Made by a program: the position numbers and the translations under genes | The notes under the pieces: model-generated | What the model was told of the DNA's origin: nothing | Databases searched by the model: none | The model's input: only the letters and a program-made list of their open reading frames with translations | Origin: an uncultured Flavobacteriales bacterium | GTDB taxonomy: Bacteria > Bacteroidota > Bacteroidia > Flavobacteriales_E > Vicingaceae | DNA: 64,000 bases | Reading direction: 5' to 3' | Assembly: GCA_913056345.1 (NCBI GenBank) | Contig: CAJXMH010000011.1 | Coordinates: forward strand, 30,840 to 94,839 | Shown here: piece after piece, positions 47,749 to 56,338 of the stretch | Layout of the letters: each line of letters opens with the position of its first letter | How positions within the stretch are numbered: the first letter of the stretch is position 1

Positions 47749-48990
47749 ATGATGCAGCTGTTGTATAATTTTTTTATTAGCCTGCTAAGTGTTGCAATAA
47801 GGTTCGCCTCACTCTTTAACTCAAAAGCGAAGGACTTTCGAATTGGAAGAAAGAATTTTAAGGAACAGTTAGAAAGCCTAAGTAAGACAGGCAAGGACAA
47901 AATACTTATTCATTGCGCCTCTTTAGGTGAATTTGAACAGGTTAGACCACTGCTGGAGATGATCAGAAAAGAAGATCCTGAACTGTTCATTCATTTGACT
48001 TTTTTTTCACCTTCCGGCTACGAAGTCCGCAAGAACTACGCCCATGCTGACTTGATCACCTATTTACCTCTAGACACTAAATCGAATGCCAACCTCTTGC
48101 TTGATCAAGGCAATTATCGTTTCATCATTTTCGTGAAATATGAATTTTGGTTTAACCTGCTTCAATCAATAAAGCAAAGAAACATTCCTTGTTTCTTAGT
48201 TTCAGGGATTTTATGGGAATCGCAGCAATTTTTCAAATGGTATGGTAAGTGGTTTGCAAAACAATTGAGCAGCTTCACTCATTTTTTCGTGCAAAATAAA
48301 ACTACCGCTTCCCTACTTAAATCAATAGGCTATCAAAATGTCAGCATTAGTGGAGATGGTCGTTTTGATAGAGTAGTTGAACTTTCCAAGCAGTATTTTG
48401 AGTCAAAAGAAATTGAGAAAATGATCGGTAAAAATCCTTGCTTAATTTTAGGAAGCGCATGGCAGAAAGAAATTGAGTTCACTAGGAAATTTGTTAATAA
48501 AGGCTGCCGATTTAAAGTAATAATTGCCCCGCATGTAATTGATCAAAAAGAGATTGACCAAATTTTAAGCGACTTTCCTAATAGCTGCAGGTTAAGCCGA
48601 ATGGAAAGTGAAAGTTCGAAAGAGGAGATTCAAACGATCGTAGTGGATCAGATCGGCATACTTTCAAAACTTTACCGTTATGGTACTATTGCTTTTATTG
48701 GCGGTGGATTTGGATCAGGTGTGCACAATACTTTAGAAGCTTCGGTATACGGCTGCCCGGTTATTTTTGGGCCAAACTATGAGCGTTTTCAAGAAATTAA
48801 AGACCTCATTGAAATTGGCAGTGGATTTAGCGTACACAATTATGAAGAATTTGAACAGCTGCTAACACATGATCTAGTTGGAGAGCAGTTAACAACAGCT
48901 TCTGTAAAAGCAAAAGACTACGTGATATCAAAAGCTGGAGCAAGCAACTACATCTGCAGCTACCTCCAAAAAAACAAGCTGCTAGGTTAA
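47749..48990 (+). CDS. waaA: 3-deoxy-D-manno-octulosonic acid transferase
   Basis: 413 residues of a GT-B (GT30) enzyme that transfers KDO from CMP-KDO to lipid A precursor on the cytoplasmic face of the inner membrane. An N-terminal hydrophobic anchor (about 1-23) is followed by HCASLGEFEQ, whose Glu61 is the presumed catalytic base. Further motifs are VKYEFWFNLLQ, ISGDGRFDRV, ILGSAWQKE and FIGGGFGSGVHNTLEA. Its presence indicates that the cell makes KDO-containing LPS. The start is ATG at 47749 or the next codon, both ATG. Confidence 0.93.
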   Translation: MMQLLYNFFISLLSVAIRFASLFNSKAKDFRIGRKNFKEQLESLSKTGKDKILIHCASLGEFEQVRPLLEMIRKEDPELFIHLTFFSPSGYEVRKNYAHADLITYLPLDTKSNANLLLDQGNYRFIIFVKYEFWFNLLQSIKQRNIPCFLVSGILWESQQFFKWYGKWFAKQLSSFTHFFVQNKTTASLLKSIGYQNVSISGDGRFDRVVELSKQYFESKEIEKMIGKNPCLILGSAWQKEIEFTRKFVNKGCRFKVIIAPHVIDQKEIDQILSDFPNSCRLSRMESESSKEEIQTIVVDQIGILSKLYRYGTIAFIGGGFGSGVHNTLEASVYGCPVIFGPNYERFQEIKDLIEIGSGFSVHNYEEFEQLLTHDLVGEQLTTASVKAKDYVISKAGASNYICSYLQKNKLLG

Positions 48991-49129
48991 GCGAATCTTA
49001 ATTCTTTCAGAAACTTATTAAAGGGCAACGGTTAATTTCTTTAACCTACACCCTCTCATTCAGGCATAATTTCAGACTAAGTTTAGGGTATGCAACTTCT
49101 CTTCATTTCATTAACTAATTCCATCAGAC

Positions 49130-50464
49130 ATGCCTAAAAAGAAGCCACAAAAGAAAATTTACGTGCTTGACACTTCAGTAATCATTCATGATCACAATTC
49201 CTTCTTAAATTTCGAAGACAACGATATCGCTATACCTATAACTGTTTTAGAAGAACTAGACAATTTTAAAAGAGGAAACGATACTAAAAACTTTGAAGCT
49301 AGGGAATTTACCAGAATTGTAGACAAGCTATCAGCAGAAAACACCTTGCAAGATTGGATTCCACTTGACAAGAAGGGCTCGCGCTTCAAAATAATAATGA
49401 ATGGAAAAAATGCGAAGCTGAATGCAGAAAAGATTTTTGATGACCACAAAGGGGACCATAAGATCTTAAATGCTGCAATTGCGCTTAAAGAAGAGGAAAA
49501 AGATAGCAAAGTAGTTTTAGTTACAAAAGATATAAACCTTCGCATAAAAGCCAAGGCTTTGAATTTACAAGCAGAGGATTATAATACAGGCAAAGTAAAA
49601 GATGTGAGTGATTTACATTTAGGTAAAAAACAAATTGAAAACCTCCCTTCTGAAACCATCAAAGAAATTTATGAAAAGGGCTATTTGGATGATTACAAAT
49701 TCCTTAAAGGCAAAGAACAGAACAACCACTACTACATATTAAAAAATGGGAAAGCCTCTAGTTTAGCATTCTTTAATCCAATAGAAAAAAGACTAGACCG
49801 TGTGGAGAAAATTTCAGCTTACGGAGTAATACCAAGAAATGCCGAGCAAGCCTTTGCCTTACATGCTATTCTCAACCCTGAGATAAAACTCTTAACTATT
49901 CAGGGAGTAGCAGGAACAGGTAAAACGCTCTTGGCTCTTGCAGGAGCAATTGAACAAAGGAGAAATTTCAAGCAAATTATTTTAGCCCGTCCGATTGTAC
50001 CGCTGAGCAATAAAGACATTGGTTATTTACCTGGAGACATTAAAGACAAGATCAATCCCTATATGGAACCCTTATGGGATAATTTAAAGTTCATAAAGAA
50101 CCAATTTGGCGAAATGGACAAAAAGCATAAGCAAATTAGCGAAATGCAGAAAAATGAAAAAATAGTAATTACTCCATTAGCCTATATTAGAGGGCGAAGC
50201 CTGTCAGACATTATTTTCATTGTGGACGAAGCACAAAATTTAACCCCTCACGAAATCAAAACAATAATAACAAGAGCTGGTGAAAACACCAAAATGATCT
50301 TTACCGGAGATATCAACCAAATTGACACGCCATACCTTGATGAGCACAGTAATGGCTTGTCTTATCTAATTGATCGAGTGAAGGGGAATCCATTATACGC
50401 GCATGTAACTTTAGAGAAAGGGGAGCGGTCTGAACTCGCGAATGTTGCAAACGAGCTCTTATAA
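49130..50464 (+). CDS. PIN-PhoH fusion ATPase (PhoH2-like)
   Basis: 444 residues. The N-terminal PIN ribonuclease-like domain (about 8-150) starts IYVLDTSVIIHDHNS with the metal-binding Asp, and has LEELDNFKRGND and VTKDINLRIKA. The C-terminal PhoH ATPase (about 235-440) has Walker A GVAGTGKT (259-266), PIVPLSNKDIGYLPGD and a Walker B-like IIFIVDEAQNLTP. Such PhoH2 proteins act as RNA helicase/nucleases in mycobacteria; the Bacteroidota form is little studied. The gene stands alone with 139 bases in front in which I see no convincing promoter. Confidence 0.9.
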   Translation: MPKKKPQKKIYVLDTSVIIHDHNSFLNFEDNDIAIPITVLEELDNFKRGNDTKNFEAREFTRIVDKLSAENTLQDWIPLDKKGSRFKIIMNGKNAKLNAEKIFDDHKGDHKILNAAIALKEEEKDSKVVLVTKDINLRIKAKALNLQAEDYNTGKVKDVSDLHLGKKQIENLPSETIKEIYEKGYLDDYKFLKGKEQNNHYYILKNGKASSLAFFNPIEKRLDRVEKISAYGVIPRNAEQAFALHAILNPEIKLLTIQGVAGTGKTLLALAGAIEQRRNFKQIILARPIVPLSNKDIGYLPGDIKDKINPYMEPLWDNLKFIKNQFGEMDKKHKQISEMQKNEKIVITPLAYIRGRSLSDIIFIVDEAQNLTPHEIKTIITRAGENTKMIFTGDINQIDTPYLDEHSNGLSYLIDRVKGNPLYAHVTLEKGERSELANVANELL

Positions 50465-50533
50465 AAAAGCTTAAATATTTGGTTTTCAAGCTGGTTTATG
50501 CTATTTTATGAACTGAATTAAAAACCAAATTAA

Positions 50534-51007
50534 ATGAAGTTTCTTACACTATTGAGTAGCATATTAATCTCGTTAAGTATAGTCGCACAAACAACCGATG
50601 TATTTAAAGTAATTGAACAAGATGAAGTACCTATGAGGGTTCAGGATGAATTTAGAACTCAATTTGAAGGTGATTCTAGGGTGCTTTGGAAATCTTTTGA
50701 TGATCGTTATGAAGCAGTGGTAAAAGAAGACGATCAAAAAGTTTATTATCGCTATAATGACCTAGGCGATTATGTTGAAAAAAGAATCCTACTTGATTGG
50801 GATGAGGATGCTACCGAAACACTTAAAAATAGCAAGCAAAAAACCCAGCAAAAATATTGGGAAACAAAAGAGTTTTATCTGCGAACTACCCCTAAAGGAA
50901 ATAAATCTTACATCTTACAACTTGAAAATGAGGATGGAAAATTAAGCACCTTATATTTTGATGACTCCGGTTTACTTGAAAGTAAATCTAAATCTGGTGG
51001 ATATTAA
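50534..51007 (+). CDS. Small secreted PepSY-like protein
   Basis: 157 residues with a signal peptide (about 1-19, SISLSIVAQT). The remainder resembles the PepSY-like fold of periplasmic Bacteroidota proteins: VQDEFRTQFEGDSRVLWKSFDDRYEAVV, read as a helix followed by strands, then YYRYNDLGDYVEKR. I recognise no catalytic residues. It is not coupled to the flanking genes (69 bases after the PIN-PhoH gene, 292 bases before DUF983). The function is unknown. Confidence 0.65.
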   Translation: MKFLTLLSSILISLSIVAQTTDVFKVIEQDEVPMRVQDEFRTQFEGDSRVLWKSFDDRYEAVVKEDDQKVYYRYNDLGDYVEKRILLDWDEDATETLKNSKQKTQQKYWETKEFYLRTTPKGNKSYILQLENEDGKLSTLYFDDSGLLESKSKSGGY

Positions 51008-51299
51008 AAACAGATAATCTTAATCGGAGACTCTTAATCGAAATATTTGTTTTAATTACTTGAGATTAAATCCTTTTGTCCCTTAGTCATAGACACCTAT
51101 ATTTCTTTCTAAGATTAACCTAACCTTAGAAAAAAGAACCAAAGATGAATGCTTTCAAATCAATACTTGGTCTATTTTATTACTAATTGAACTACATTTA
51201 TCATTCTACTAAACTCAATGTTCAAATAAGAAAGCTTTGTAACAGAAGTTACCAAAAAATGGAACAGACAAGTTTAAATTTGCATCCTTAATACGATTT
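51008..51299. other. Longest non-coding gap, 292 bases, AT-rich
   Basis: No gene is visible here. It contains an imperfect hairpin (TTTCTAAG at 51106-51113, CTTAGAAA at 51125-51132) without a T-run, so it is not a clear terminator. It also has a 13-codon reading frame at 51145-51186 (MNAFKSILGLFYY) that I do not believe is a gene, and a -7 box next to the following gene. I see no tRNA, riboswitch or repeat. Confidence 0.5.
51275..51282 (+). promoter_or_regulatory. -7 promoter box upstream of the DUF983/rhodanese cluster
   Basis: TAAATTTG, a perfect TAnnTTTG, 17 bases before the ATG at 51300. No TTG at the normal -33 distance; TTTG at 51236-51239 is too far (about 35 bases). It probably drives 51300-52631. 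Confidence 0.35.
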
Positions 51300-51695
51300 A
51301 TGAACTTTTTGAAAAAGGGTAACAAGCTTTACAGTATTTTGAAATTTAAATGTCCTCACTGCCATGAAGGAGAGTTCTTTAAAAGTAGAAATCCTTATAA
51401 CTTCCAAAACCTATCAGCAACTTTTGATCGCTGTCCAAAATGTAAACGCAAGCTTTACATCGAGCCTGGCTTCTATTATGGGGCCATGTATGTTTCCTAT
51501 GCGCTAGGAGTTGCCCATGTGGTGACCTTTTGGGTAGCTAGTTTAGTATTGGATCTAGAAATAGAATTTTGGAATTTTATTATTCTAGTGGGTACTTTTT
51601 TAATTTTACTCACTCCGCTTTATTACGCTCTTTCTAAAATCGTATGGGCCAACTTATTTTTAAATTTTAAAGGATTAGAAAATGGAAAATCTTAG
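51300..51695 (+). CDS. DUF983 membrane protein with two CxxC zinc-like motifs
   Basis: 131 residues. A cytoplasmic N-terminus carries two CxxC pairs (Cys18/Cys21 and Cys45/Cys48: CPHC, CPKC) that likely bind zinc, then two membrane helices (about 62-85 and 92-115). The segment IEPGFYYGAMYVSYALG is typical of DUF983, a family of unknown function. It overlaps the next gene by 14 bases, so it is translated with the rhodanese gene. Confidence 0.82.
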   Translation: MNFLKKGNKLYSILKFKCPHCHEGEFFKSRNPYNFQNLSATFDRCPKCKRKLYIEPGFYYGAMYVSYALGVAHVVTFWVASLVLDLEIEFWNFIILVGTFLILLTPLYYALSKIVWANLFLNFKGLENGKS

Positions 51696-51987
51696 TGCAA
51701 ACGACTTCAAAACAGCAATCGAAACAAACGACAATGCTGTAGTTATTGATGTTAGAACTCCCGAAGAAGAAGCTGAAGGCAAGATTGAAAAAGCAATCAA
51801 CATGAATATTATGGAACAGTCTTTTCCCGCCAAGGTAATGGACTTGGATAAGTCTAAGGATTATTATGTATTCTGCCGGTCAGGTGGAAGAAGCGTGTCT
51901 GCTTGCCAATTCATGGAAAAACAAGGTTTAAGAACCTATAATTTGCTTGGTGGAATTCAAGCATGGAATACATTAAATCAAGTATAA
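51682..51987 (+). CDS. Single-domain rhodanese, cytoplasmic
   Basis: 101 residues of one rhodanese domain. The active-site loop is CRSGGRS with Cys65, preceded by VIDVRTPEEEAEGKI (about 21-35). It has no signal peptide. It probably carries sulfur as a persulfide on Cys65, or has a regulatory role; the sulfur donor and acceptor are unknown. A second rhodanese, a lipoprotein, follows after 11 bases. Confidence 0.9.
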   Translation: MENLSANDFKTAIETNDNAVVIDVRTPEEEAEGKIEKAINMNIMEQSFPAKVMDLDKSKDYYVFCRSGGRSVSACQFMEKQGLRTYNLLGGIQAWNTLNQV

Positions 51988-51998
51988 AAAATAACAAA

Positions 51999-52385
51999 AT
52001 GAGATTATTATTAATTGCGAGCATAATGGTGCTTACCGCTTGCCAAGGAACAGCACAAGAAGAAAAGTCAAAAGAAAGTTCAACTGTCTTAACTGTTGAA
52101 GAGTTTGATAATCAGTTAAAAAACCAAGAAGATTTTTATTTGATTGATGTGCGCTCACCGCGAGAATTTGAGGCAGGTGCTATTGAAGGAGCTTTAAATT
52201 ACAACATTAGCGATGGGACACTTCAAAATAAGTTAGCAGAATTAGATCAATCAAAAGCTGTTTTTGTATACTGTGCAGTTGGCGGAAGAAGTGCTCGAGC
52301 TGCCAAACTTTTATCTCAAAAAGGATTTAAAACTGTTTATGATCTGAAGGGTGGTTACAATGCATGGTCTTCCTCAAACAAATAA
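51999..52385 (+). CDS. Rhodanese-domain lipoprotein
   Basis: 128 residues from the ATG at 51999. A longer frame from 51963 would overlap the preceding gene and hide the signal sequence. A lipoprotein signal MRLLLIASIMVLTAC places the lipid on Cys15 (lipobox LTAC). The rhodanese domain (about 31-125) has LIDVRSPREFEAGAI and the active-site loop CAVGGRS with Cys92. It is predicted to sit in the periplasm, attached to a membrane, so the cluster has one rhodanese on each side of the inner membrane. Confidence 0.88.
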   Translation: MRLLLIASIMVLTACQGTAQEEKSKESSTVLTVEEFDNQLKNQEDFYLIDVRSPREFEAGAIEGALNYNISDGTLQNKLAELDQSKAVFVYCAVGGRSARAAKLLSQKGFKTVYDLKGGYNAWSSSNK

Positions 52386-52388
52386 TAT

Positions 52389-52631
52389 ATGAGTAATCCC
52401 TCAGCCAAGCCAAACTGGTCGTTTGCAATATTACTTTGTCTTACATTAGGTCTTGCTCCATTTTACCCCGAGCCTCATCTATGGGGCAAGATAAAATGGA
52501 TATGGGGAGGCGCAAATGGTATGCAAGCCCTAGATTGGTTTGACTTTCTAATGCATGGAAGTCCATGGATTTATTTGCTCTACTTAATAAGCAAGCAATT
52601 AAAACGAACAAGAGTAGATTCTAAAGGTTAA
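52389..52631 (+). CDS. Small two-helix membrane protein of unknown function
   Basis: 80 residues. Two hydrophobic segments (about 10-25, SFAILLCLTLGLAPF, and 52-68, DFLMHGSPWIYLLYLISK) flank a loop with conserved-looking PEPHLWGKIKWIWGGANGM. Similar short proteins occur in Bacteroidota next to sulfur- or metal-related genes, sometimes misnamed RND transporter; I recognise no function. It begins 3 bases after the rhodanese lipoprotein stop and completes that operon. Confidence 0.65.
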   Translation: MSNPSAKPNWSFAILLCLTLGLAPFYPEPHLWGKIKWIWGGANGMQALDWFDFLMHGSPWIYLLYLISKQLKRTRVDSKG

Positions 52632-52643
52632 AAAAAGGAATCA

Positions 52644-52669
52644 TTAAAATTAAGAATGCTTAATTTTAA
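52644..52669. other. AT-rich inverted repeat before the subtilase gene
   Basis: TTAAAATTAAG / CTTAATTTTAA, an 11-bp stem with an AATG loop. It lies between the small membrane protein and the subtilase. It could be a weak terminator of the rhodanese cluster or an operator; the stem has only one G:C pair. Confidence 0.3.
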
Positions 52670-52686
52670 ATTTCAAATTTTTTAAC

Positions 52687-55600
52687 ATGTACAAAAACCT
52701 CTACTCTCTTTTCCTTGCTACAATTCTATTTTGTAGTAATGCTGTTGCTAATCAAGATTATACCTTGAAATTAAAAACTGGAGAGTTTACTCCTACTTCT
52801 TTAAATGAAGGGACTAAACTCAGTGAACTCAGTAATTCATTTAAGCAAGGTTATGCTATCGTGCAGTTTTCAGAAATTCCTACTGAGTCTCAAAAAAGCA
52901 TTCTGCAACAAAATGGATTAAGCCTTTTAGAATACCTACCAGAAATGGCTTATCTAACTTATTCGGAAAATTTAAGCCAAGCCAATTTAGGCTCACTAAA
53001 TATTAGATCAATTACTCCTTACGACAATTCTTTTAAAATAGCTCCCCGCTTATATGTTCGTGAAAACCCTGATTGGGCAATGCAAGGTTCTAATTTGGTC
53101 GACCTTACAGTGGCTCTTCAATTAAACACTTCCGCTGACGAATTAGCGACTGAATTTGAGCAGTTAGGAGCTGAAATTTTAAAAACTTCTTACTACCAAG
53201 ACTTTCTAAACATTAGAATTTCGCTAAATAAATTGGATGACCTGACGGATAGATGGTTTGTTAAATATGTAGATTATGTTCCTGCTCCACCGGAAAAAGA
53301 AGATACAAGAGCGAGAAGCCTGCATAGAGGAAACCTATTGGATGCAGATCATGCCTTAGGAAGAAAGTATGATGGTACAGGAGTCAGTATGGCTCTTGCA
53401 GATGATGGCAATATTGGCCCTCATATCGATTTTCAAGGTAGAGTAACACAATTTACAACTACAGATCGTGGGACGCATGGCGACATGTGTAGCGGAATTG
53501 CTATGGGCGCAGGAAATTTAAATCCTGTTTACCGTGGTATGGCTACAGGCGCATATCTTTATTATTATGATATTGGTGGATATCCACACATTGGAGGTGC
53601 GGTAAATAATTACAACACGAACCGTGTGGTTGTTACTTCAACTTCTTACAGTCAAGGATGCAACAGTTACGAAAATACTGCCAGAGCAATCGATCAACAA
53701 GTAAGACAGAACCCTGAATTATTGCATGTATTTTCTGCGGGAAATAGTTCTTCTCGAAATTGTGGATATGGTGCCGGAACTCCTTGGGGAAATATTACCG
53801 GAGGCAGGAAACAAGGCAAATCAGTTATAGCAACAGGAAATCTTGACTACCGAGCAATTTTAACGAATTCAAGCAGTAGAGGACCATCTGAAGATGGTAG
53901 AATCAAGCCAGATATCTGTGCCAATGGAACAAACCAGATATCCACTGACCCTAATAATGCTTATTCTCCTGGCGGAGGAACATCAGCGGCTGCGCCTAGT
54001 ATTGCAGGATTAGCAGTTCAGCTATATCATGGGTACAGAGACCTTAATGGTGGAGCAGATCCAGAATCAGGCTTGATTAAAGCTGCGTTATTAAACACAG
54101 CTCACGACCTAGGAAATAAGGGTCCTGACTTCTTTTATGGTTGGGGAAGGGTTAATGCCCATAGAGCTATGACTTTATTAGAAGATAATCGCTACACTTC
54201 AGATAGTATAGTTCAAAATGTTACTAAATCTCATAGTTTTAGTATTCCTTCAGGAACTGAACAGCTCAGAGCTATGGTTTATTGGACAGATTATGAAGGC
54301 TCTACGGTTGCTTCTAAAGCTTTAGTTAATGATTTGGATATAAGACTTGTCACTCCAAATGCTGACACAATACGCCCTTGGAGATTAAATCCATCTCCAA
54401 ATCCCGCCGCATTGGGCTCGCCTGCAACCAGAGGAATTGACAATTTAAACAACATGGAGCAGGTTACAATCGATACAGTTCCTGTGGGAACATATACCGT
54501 TTTAGTCAATGGAAGGCTCGTTCCTCAAGGTCCACAGAAATATTTTTTACTTTGGGAAACATACAGTGATAGCATTGAGGTAACTTATCCTGCAGGAGGT
54601 GAAGCATTCGTTCCAAATGAATTGGAAACCATCAGATGGGACGCAGTAGAAGGAACAGGTAGTTTTAATGTTAGTTATTCAACAAACAATGGACAAAACT
54701 GGACTAACATTGCAACCGTAAACAGCGGAAGAAGGTATTTAAATTGGAGAGTCCCAAATGTAACTAGTGGTGATGTGTTGGTAAGGGTTACCAGAGGTTC
54801 TGTAAGCGGTCAATCAAACCGCAGTTTCTCTATCATGAATCAGGTAAATAATCTTGCTGTAGACTTTATTTGTCCAGATTCTGTGAAATTCAGATGGACG
54901 GCTGTTAATGGAGCTACAGACTACATTATTTATCAGCTTGGAGCGACACACATGGATTCGATAGGTTCTACCTCAAACTTAGATTTCACAGTCTACAATA
55001 TTAATTTAAGCGATGACAATTGGTTTAGCATCAAAGCAATTGGAAATGGCATCGAGTCTAGGAGGTTAAATGCAATCCAATTACCGAAACAGCCTTTAAA
55101 TTGTCCGCTACCCTACGACATGAATATTACGCAGATCAATACGCCTAATATTAACTTCGTACCTTCATGCAATGTATCTAAAGCGGCGGTTAGGATAACA
55201 ATCAACAACGCAGGGGATTCTGTGTTAACAAATGTTCCTATGTTATTGTACGTAAACAACACAATCTACAATGACACCATCCCGGGGCCAATTGCTTCAG
55301 GTGCTTTTCAATTTTTCACTTTCAAAGATTCAGTTACCCTAACTGCTGGAGCAAAAAACATAAGCACTGTTTCAAAGCTGGCTAATGATAACAATCCTCT
55401 TAATGATTCAGTTTCTACTGTAGTAAACATTTACAACGGTTCTGCATTTAGCCCGCCTTACAATTTTGACTTCGAGACCTTTTTCAACTGTTCTACCAAT
55501 AGTAATTGTGGTGGAACAACTTGTAATCTCAACAACGGTTGGATCAACCTACCGAATAACTTAATAGATGACCACGATATGAGGGTTAATTCGGGTGGAA

Positions 55601-56253
55601 CACCATCAACTGGCACTGGTCCTTCTCTTGATCACAACCCTGGGACGGCTGCAGGTAAATACATTTATGCTGAGGCTTCAGGGGGTTGTACAGGCGAAGA
55701 ATCTCAAGTTGTTTCTCCGTGCTTTGACCTTAGCAATACTGTTAGACCCGAGTTTAGTTTCTGGTACCATATGGATGGAACGCAAATGGGCGTTATACGA
55801 GTTGATATACTCAGAAATGGAACATGGACCAATAATATAATCACTCCAATATTTGGAAACCAAGGTCCAGCATGGCAACAACAAACTATCAATCTTGGCA
55901 ACTATGCAGGAGAAATAGTCAATATCAGATTTCGAGTAACTACAGGGACAGGGTTTAGAAGTGATATTGCAATCGACGATGTTGCTCTCATAGATCAAGC
56001 AACAGGTATTTCAGAAGCTAGCCGATTCGAGGATCTCATAATCTATCCTAATCCCTCTGCAGGTATATTTCAGATAAAATCTGCTGAAAACATCAATACT
56101 CAAGCAAGAGTATTTGATTTAAACGGTCGTGTGATCAAGCAGTTCCGACTTGAAGGAAGTTTCAATACTATTGATTTAAGTAACGTTGAGAAAGGCATCT
56201 ATTTCTTAGACTTAGATGGAATCAACCGCAGAGAAAAGTTGATTATTTATTAA
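52687..56253 (+). CDS. Secreted subtilisin-family (S8) protease with T9SS sorting domain
   Basis: 1188 residues. It has a signal peptide (about 1-22), an inhibitor-like propeptide region (about 35-205), and a peptidase S8 domain (about 225-495) with catalytic Asp239 (ALADDG), His264 (RGTHGDMCSGI) and Ser433 (GGTSAAAPS). After it come a P-domain-like beta module (about 500-625), Ig/Fn3-like modules (about 630-935), a MAM/jelly-roll-like region (about 935-1110, with ASGGCTGEESQVVSPCFDL and DIAIDDVAL), and a type A T9SS signal (IIYPNPSAGIFQI ... GIYFLDLD). It is predicted to be an extracellular or cell-surface protease exported by T9SS. It is monocistronic and ends in a strong terminator. Confidence 0.93.
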   Translation: MYKNLYSLFLATILFCSNAVANQDYTLKLKTGEFTPTSLNEGTKLSELSNSFKQGYAIVQFSEIPTESQKSILQQNGLSLLEYLPEMAYLTYSENLSQANLGSLNIRSITPYDNSFKIAPRLYVRENPDWAMQGSNLVDLTVALQLNTSADELATEFEQLGAEILKTSYYQDFLNIRISLNKLDDLTDRWFVKYVDYVPAPPEKEDTRARSLHRGNLLDADHALGRKYDGTGVSMALADDGNIGPHIDFQGRVTQFTTTDRGTHGDMCSGIAMGAGNLNPVYRGMATGAYLYYYDIGGYPHIGGAVNNYNTNRVVVTSTSYSQGCNSYENTARAIDQQVRQNPELLHVFSAGNSSSRNCGYGAGTPWGNITGGRKQGKSVIATGNLDYRAILTNSSSRGPSEDGRIKPDICANGTNQISTDPNNAYSPGGGTSAAAPSIAGLAVQLYHGYRDLNGGADPESGLIKAALLNTAHDLGNKGPDFFYGWGRVNAHRAMTLLEDNRYTSDSIVQNVTKSHSFSIPSGTEQLRAMVYWTDYEGSTVASKALVNDLDIRLVTPNADTIRPWRLNPSPNPAALGSPATRGIDNLNNMEQVTIDTVPVGTYTVLVNGRLVPQGPQKYFLLWETYSDSIEVTYPAGGEAFVPNELETIRWDAVEGTGSFNVSYSTNNGQNWTNIATVNSGRRYLNWRVPNVTSGDVLVRVTRGSVSGQSNRSFSIMNQVNNLAVDFICPDSVKFRWTAVNGATDYIIYQLGATHMDSIGSTSNLDFTVYNINLSDDNWFSIKAIGNGIESRRLNAIQLPKQPLNCPLPYDMNITQINTPNINFVPSCNVSKAAVRITINNAGDSVLTNVPMLLYVNNTIYNDTIPGPIASGAFQFFTFKDSVTLTAGAKNISTVSKLANDNNPLNDSVSTVVNIYNGSAFSPPYNFDFETFFNCSTNSNCGGTTCNLNNGWINLPNNLIDDHDMRVNSGGTPSTGTGPSLDHNPGTAAGKYIYAEASGGCTGEESQVVSPCFDLSNTVRPEFSFWYHMDGTQMGVIRVDILRNGTWTNNIITPIFGNQGPAWQQQTINLGNYAGEIVNIRFRVTTGTGFRSDIAIDDVALIDQATGISEASRFEDLIIYPNPSAGIFQIKSAENINTQARVFDLNGRVIKQFRLEGSFNTIDLSNVEKGIYFLDLDGINRREKLIIY

Positions 56254-56271
56254 GTTATTAATGATAAAGTG

Positions 56272-56308
56272 AAGGCCATGCATGTATATAATGTGTGGCC
56301 TTTTTTTT
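56272..56308 (+). terminator. Rho-independent terminator of the subtilase gene
   Basis: AAGGCCA (56272-56278) pairs with TGGCCTT, extended by wobble pairs, followed by eight Ts. It lies about 20 bases after the stop. Confidence 0.75.
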
Positions 56309-56338
56309 GTGCAAGCGCGGAATAGGTAATTTTGAATC

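Noticed and set aside
49192..49554. 120-codon minus-strand frame inside the PIN-PhoH gene
   Set aside because: A shadow of the conserved PIN domain; no start signal or homology seen.
51106..51132. Hairpin TTTCTAAG/CTTAGAAA as a terminator
   Set aside because: No T-run follows on either strand, the stem has two G:C pairs only, and it is about 100 bases past the nearest stop.
51145..51186. 13-codon frame in the gap before DUF983
   Set aside because: Too short, no homology, and no ribosome site that I can distinguish from AT-rich background.
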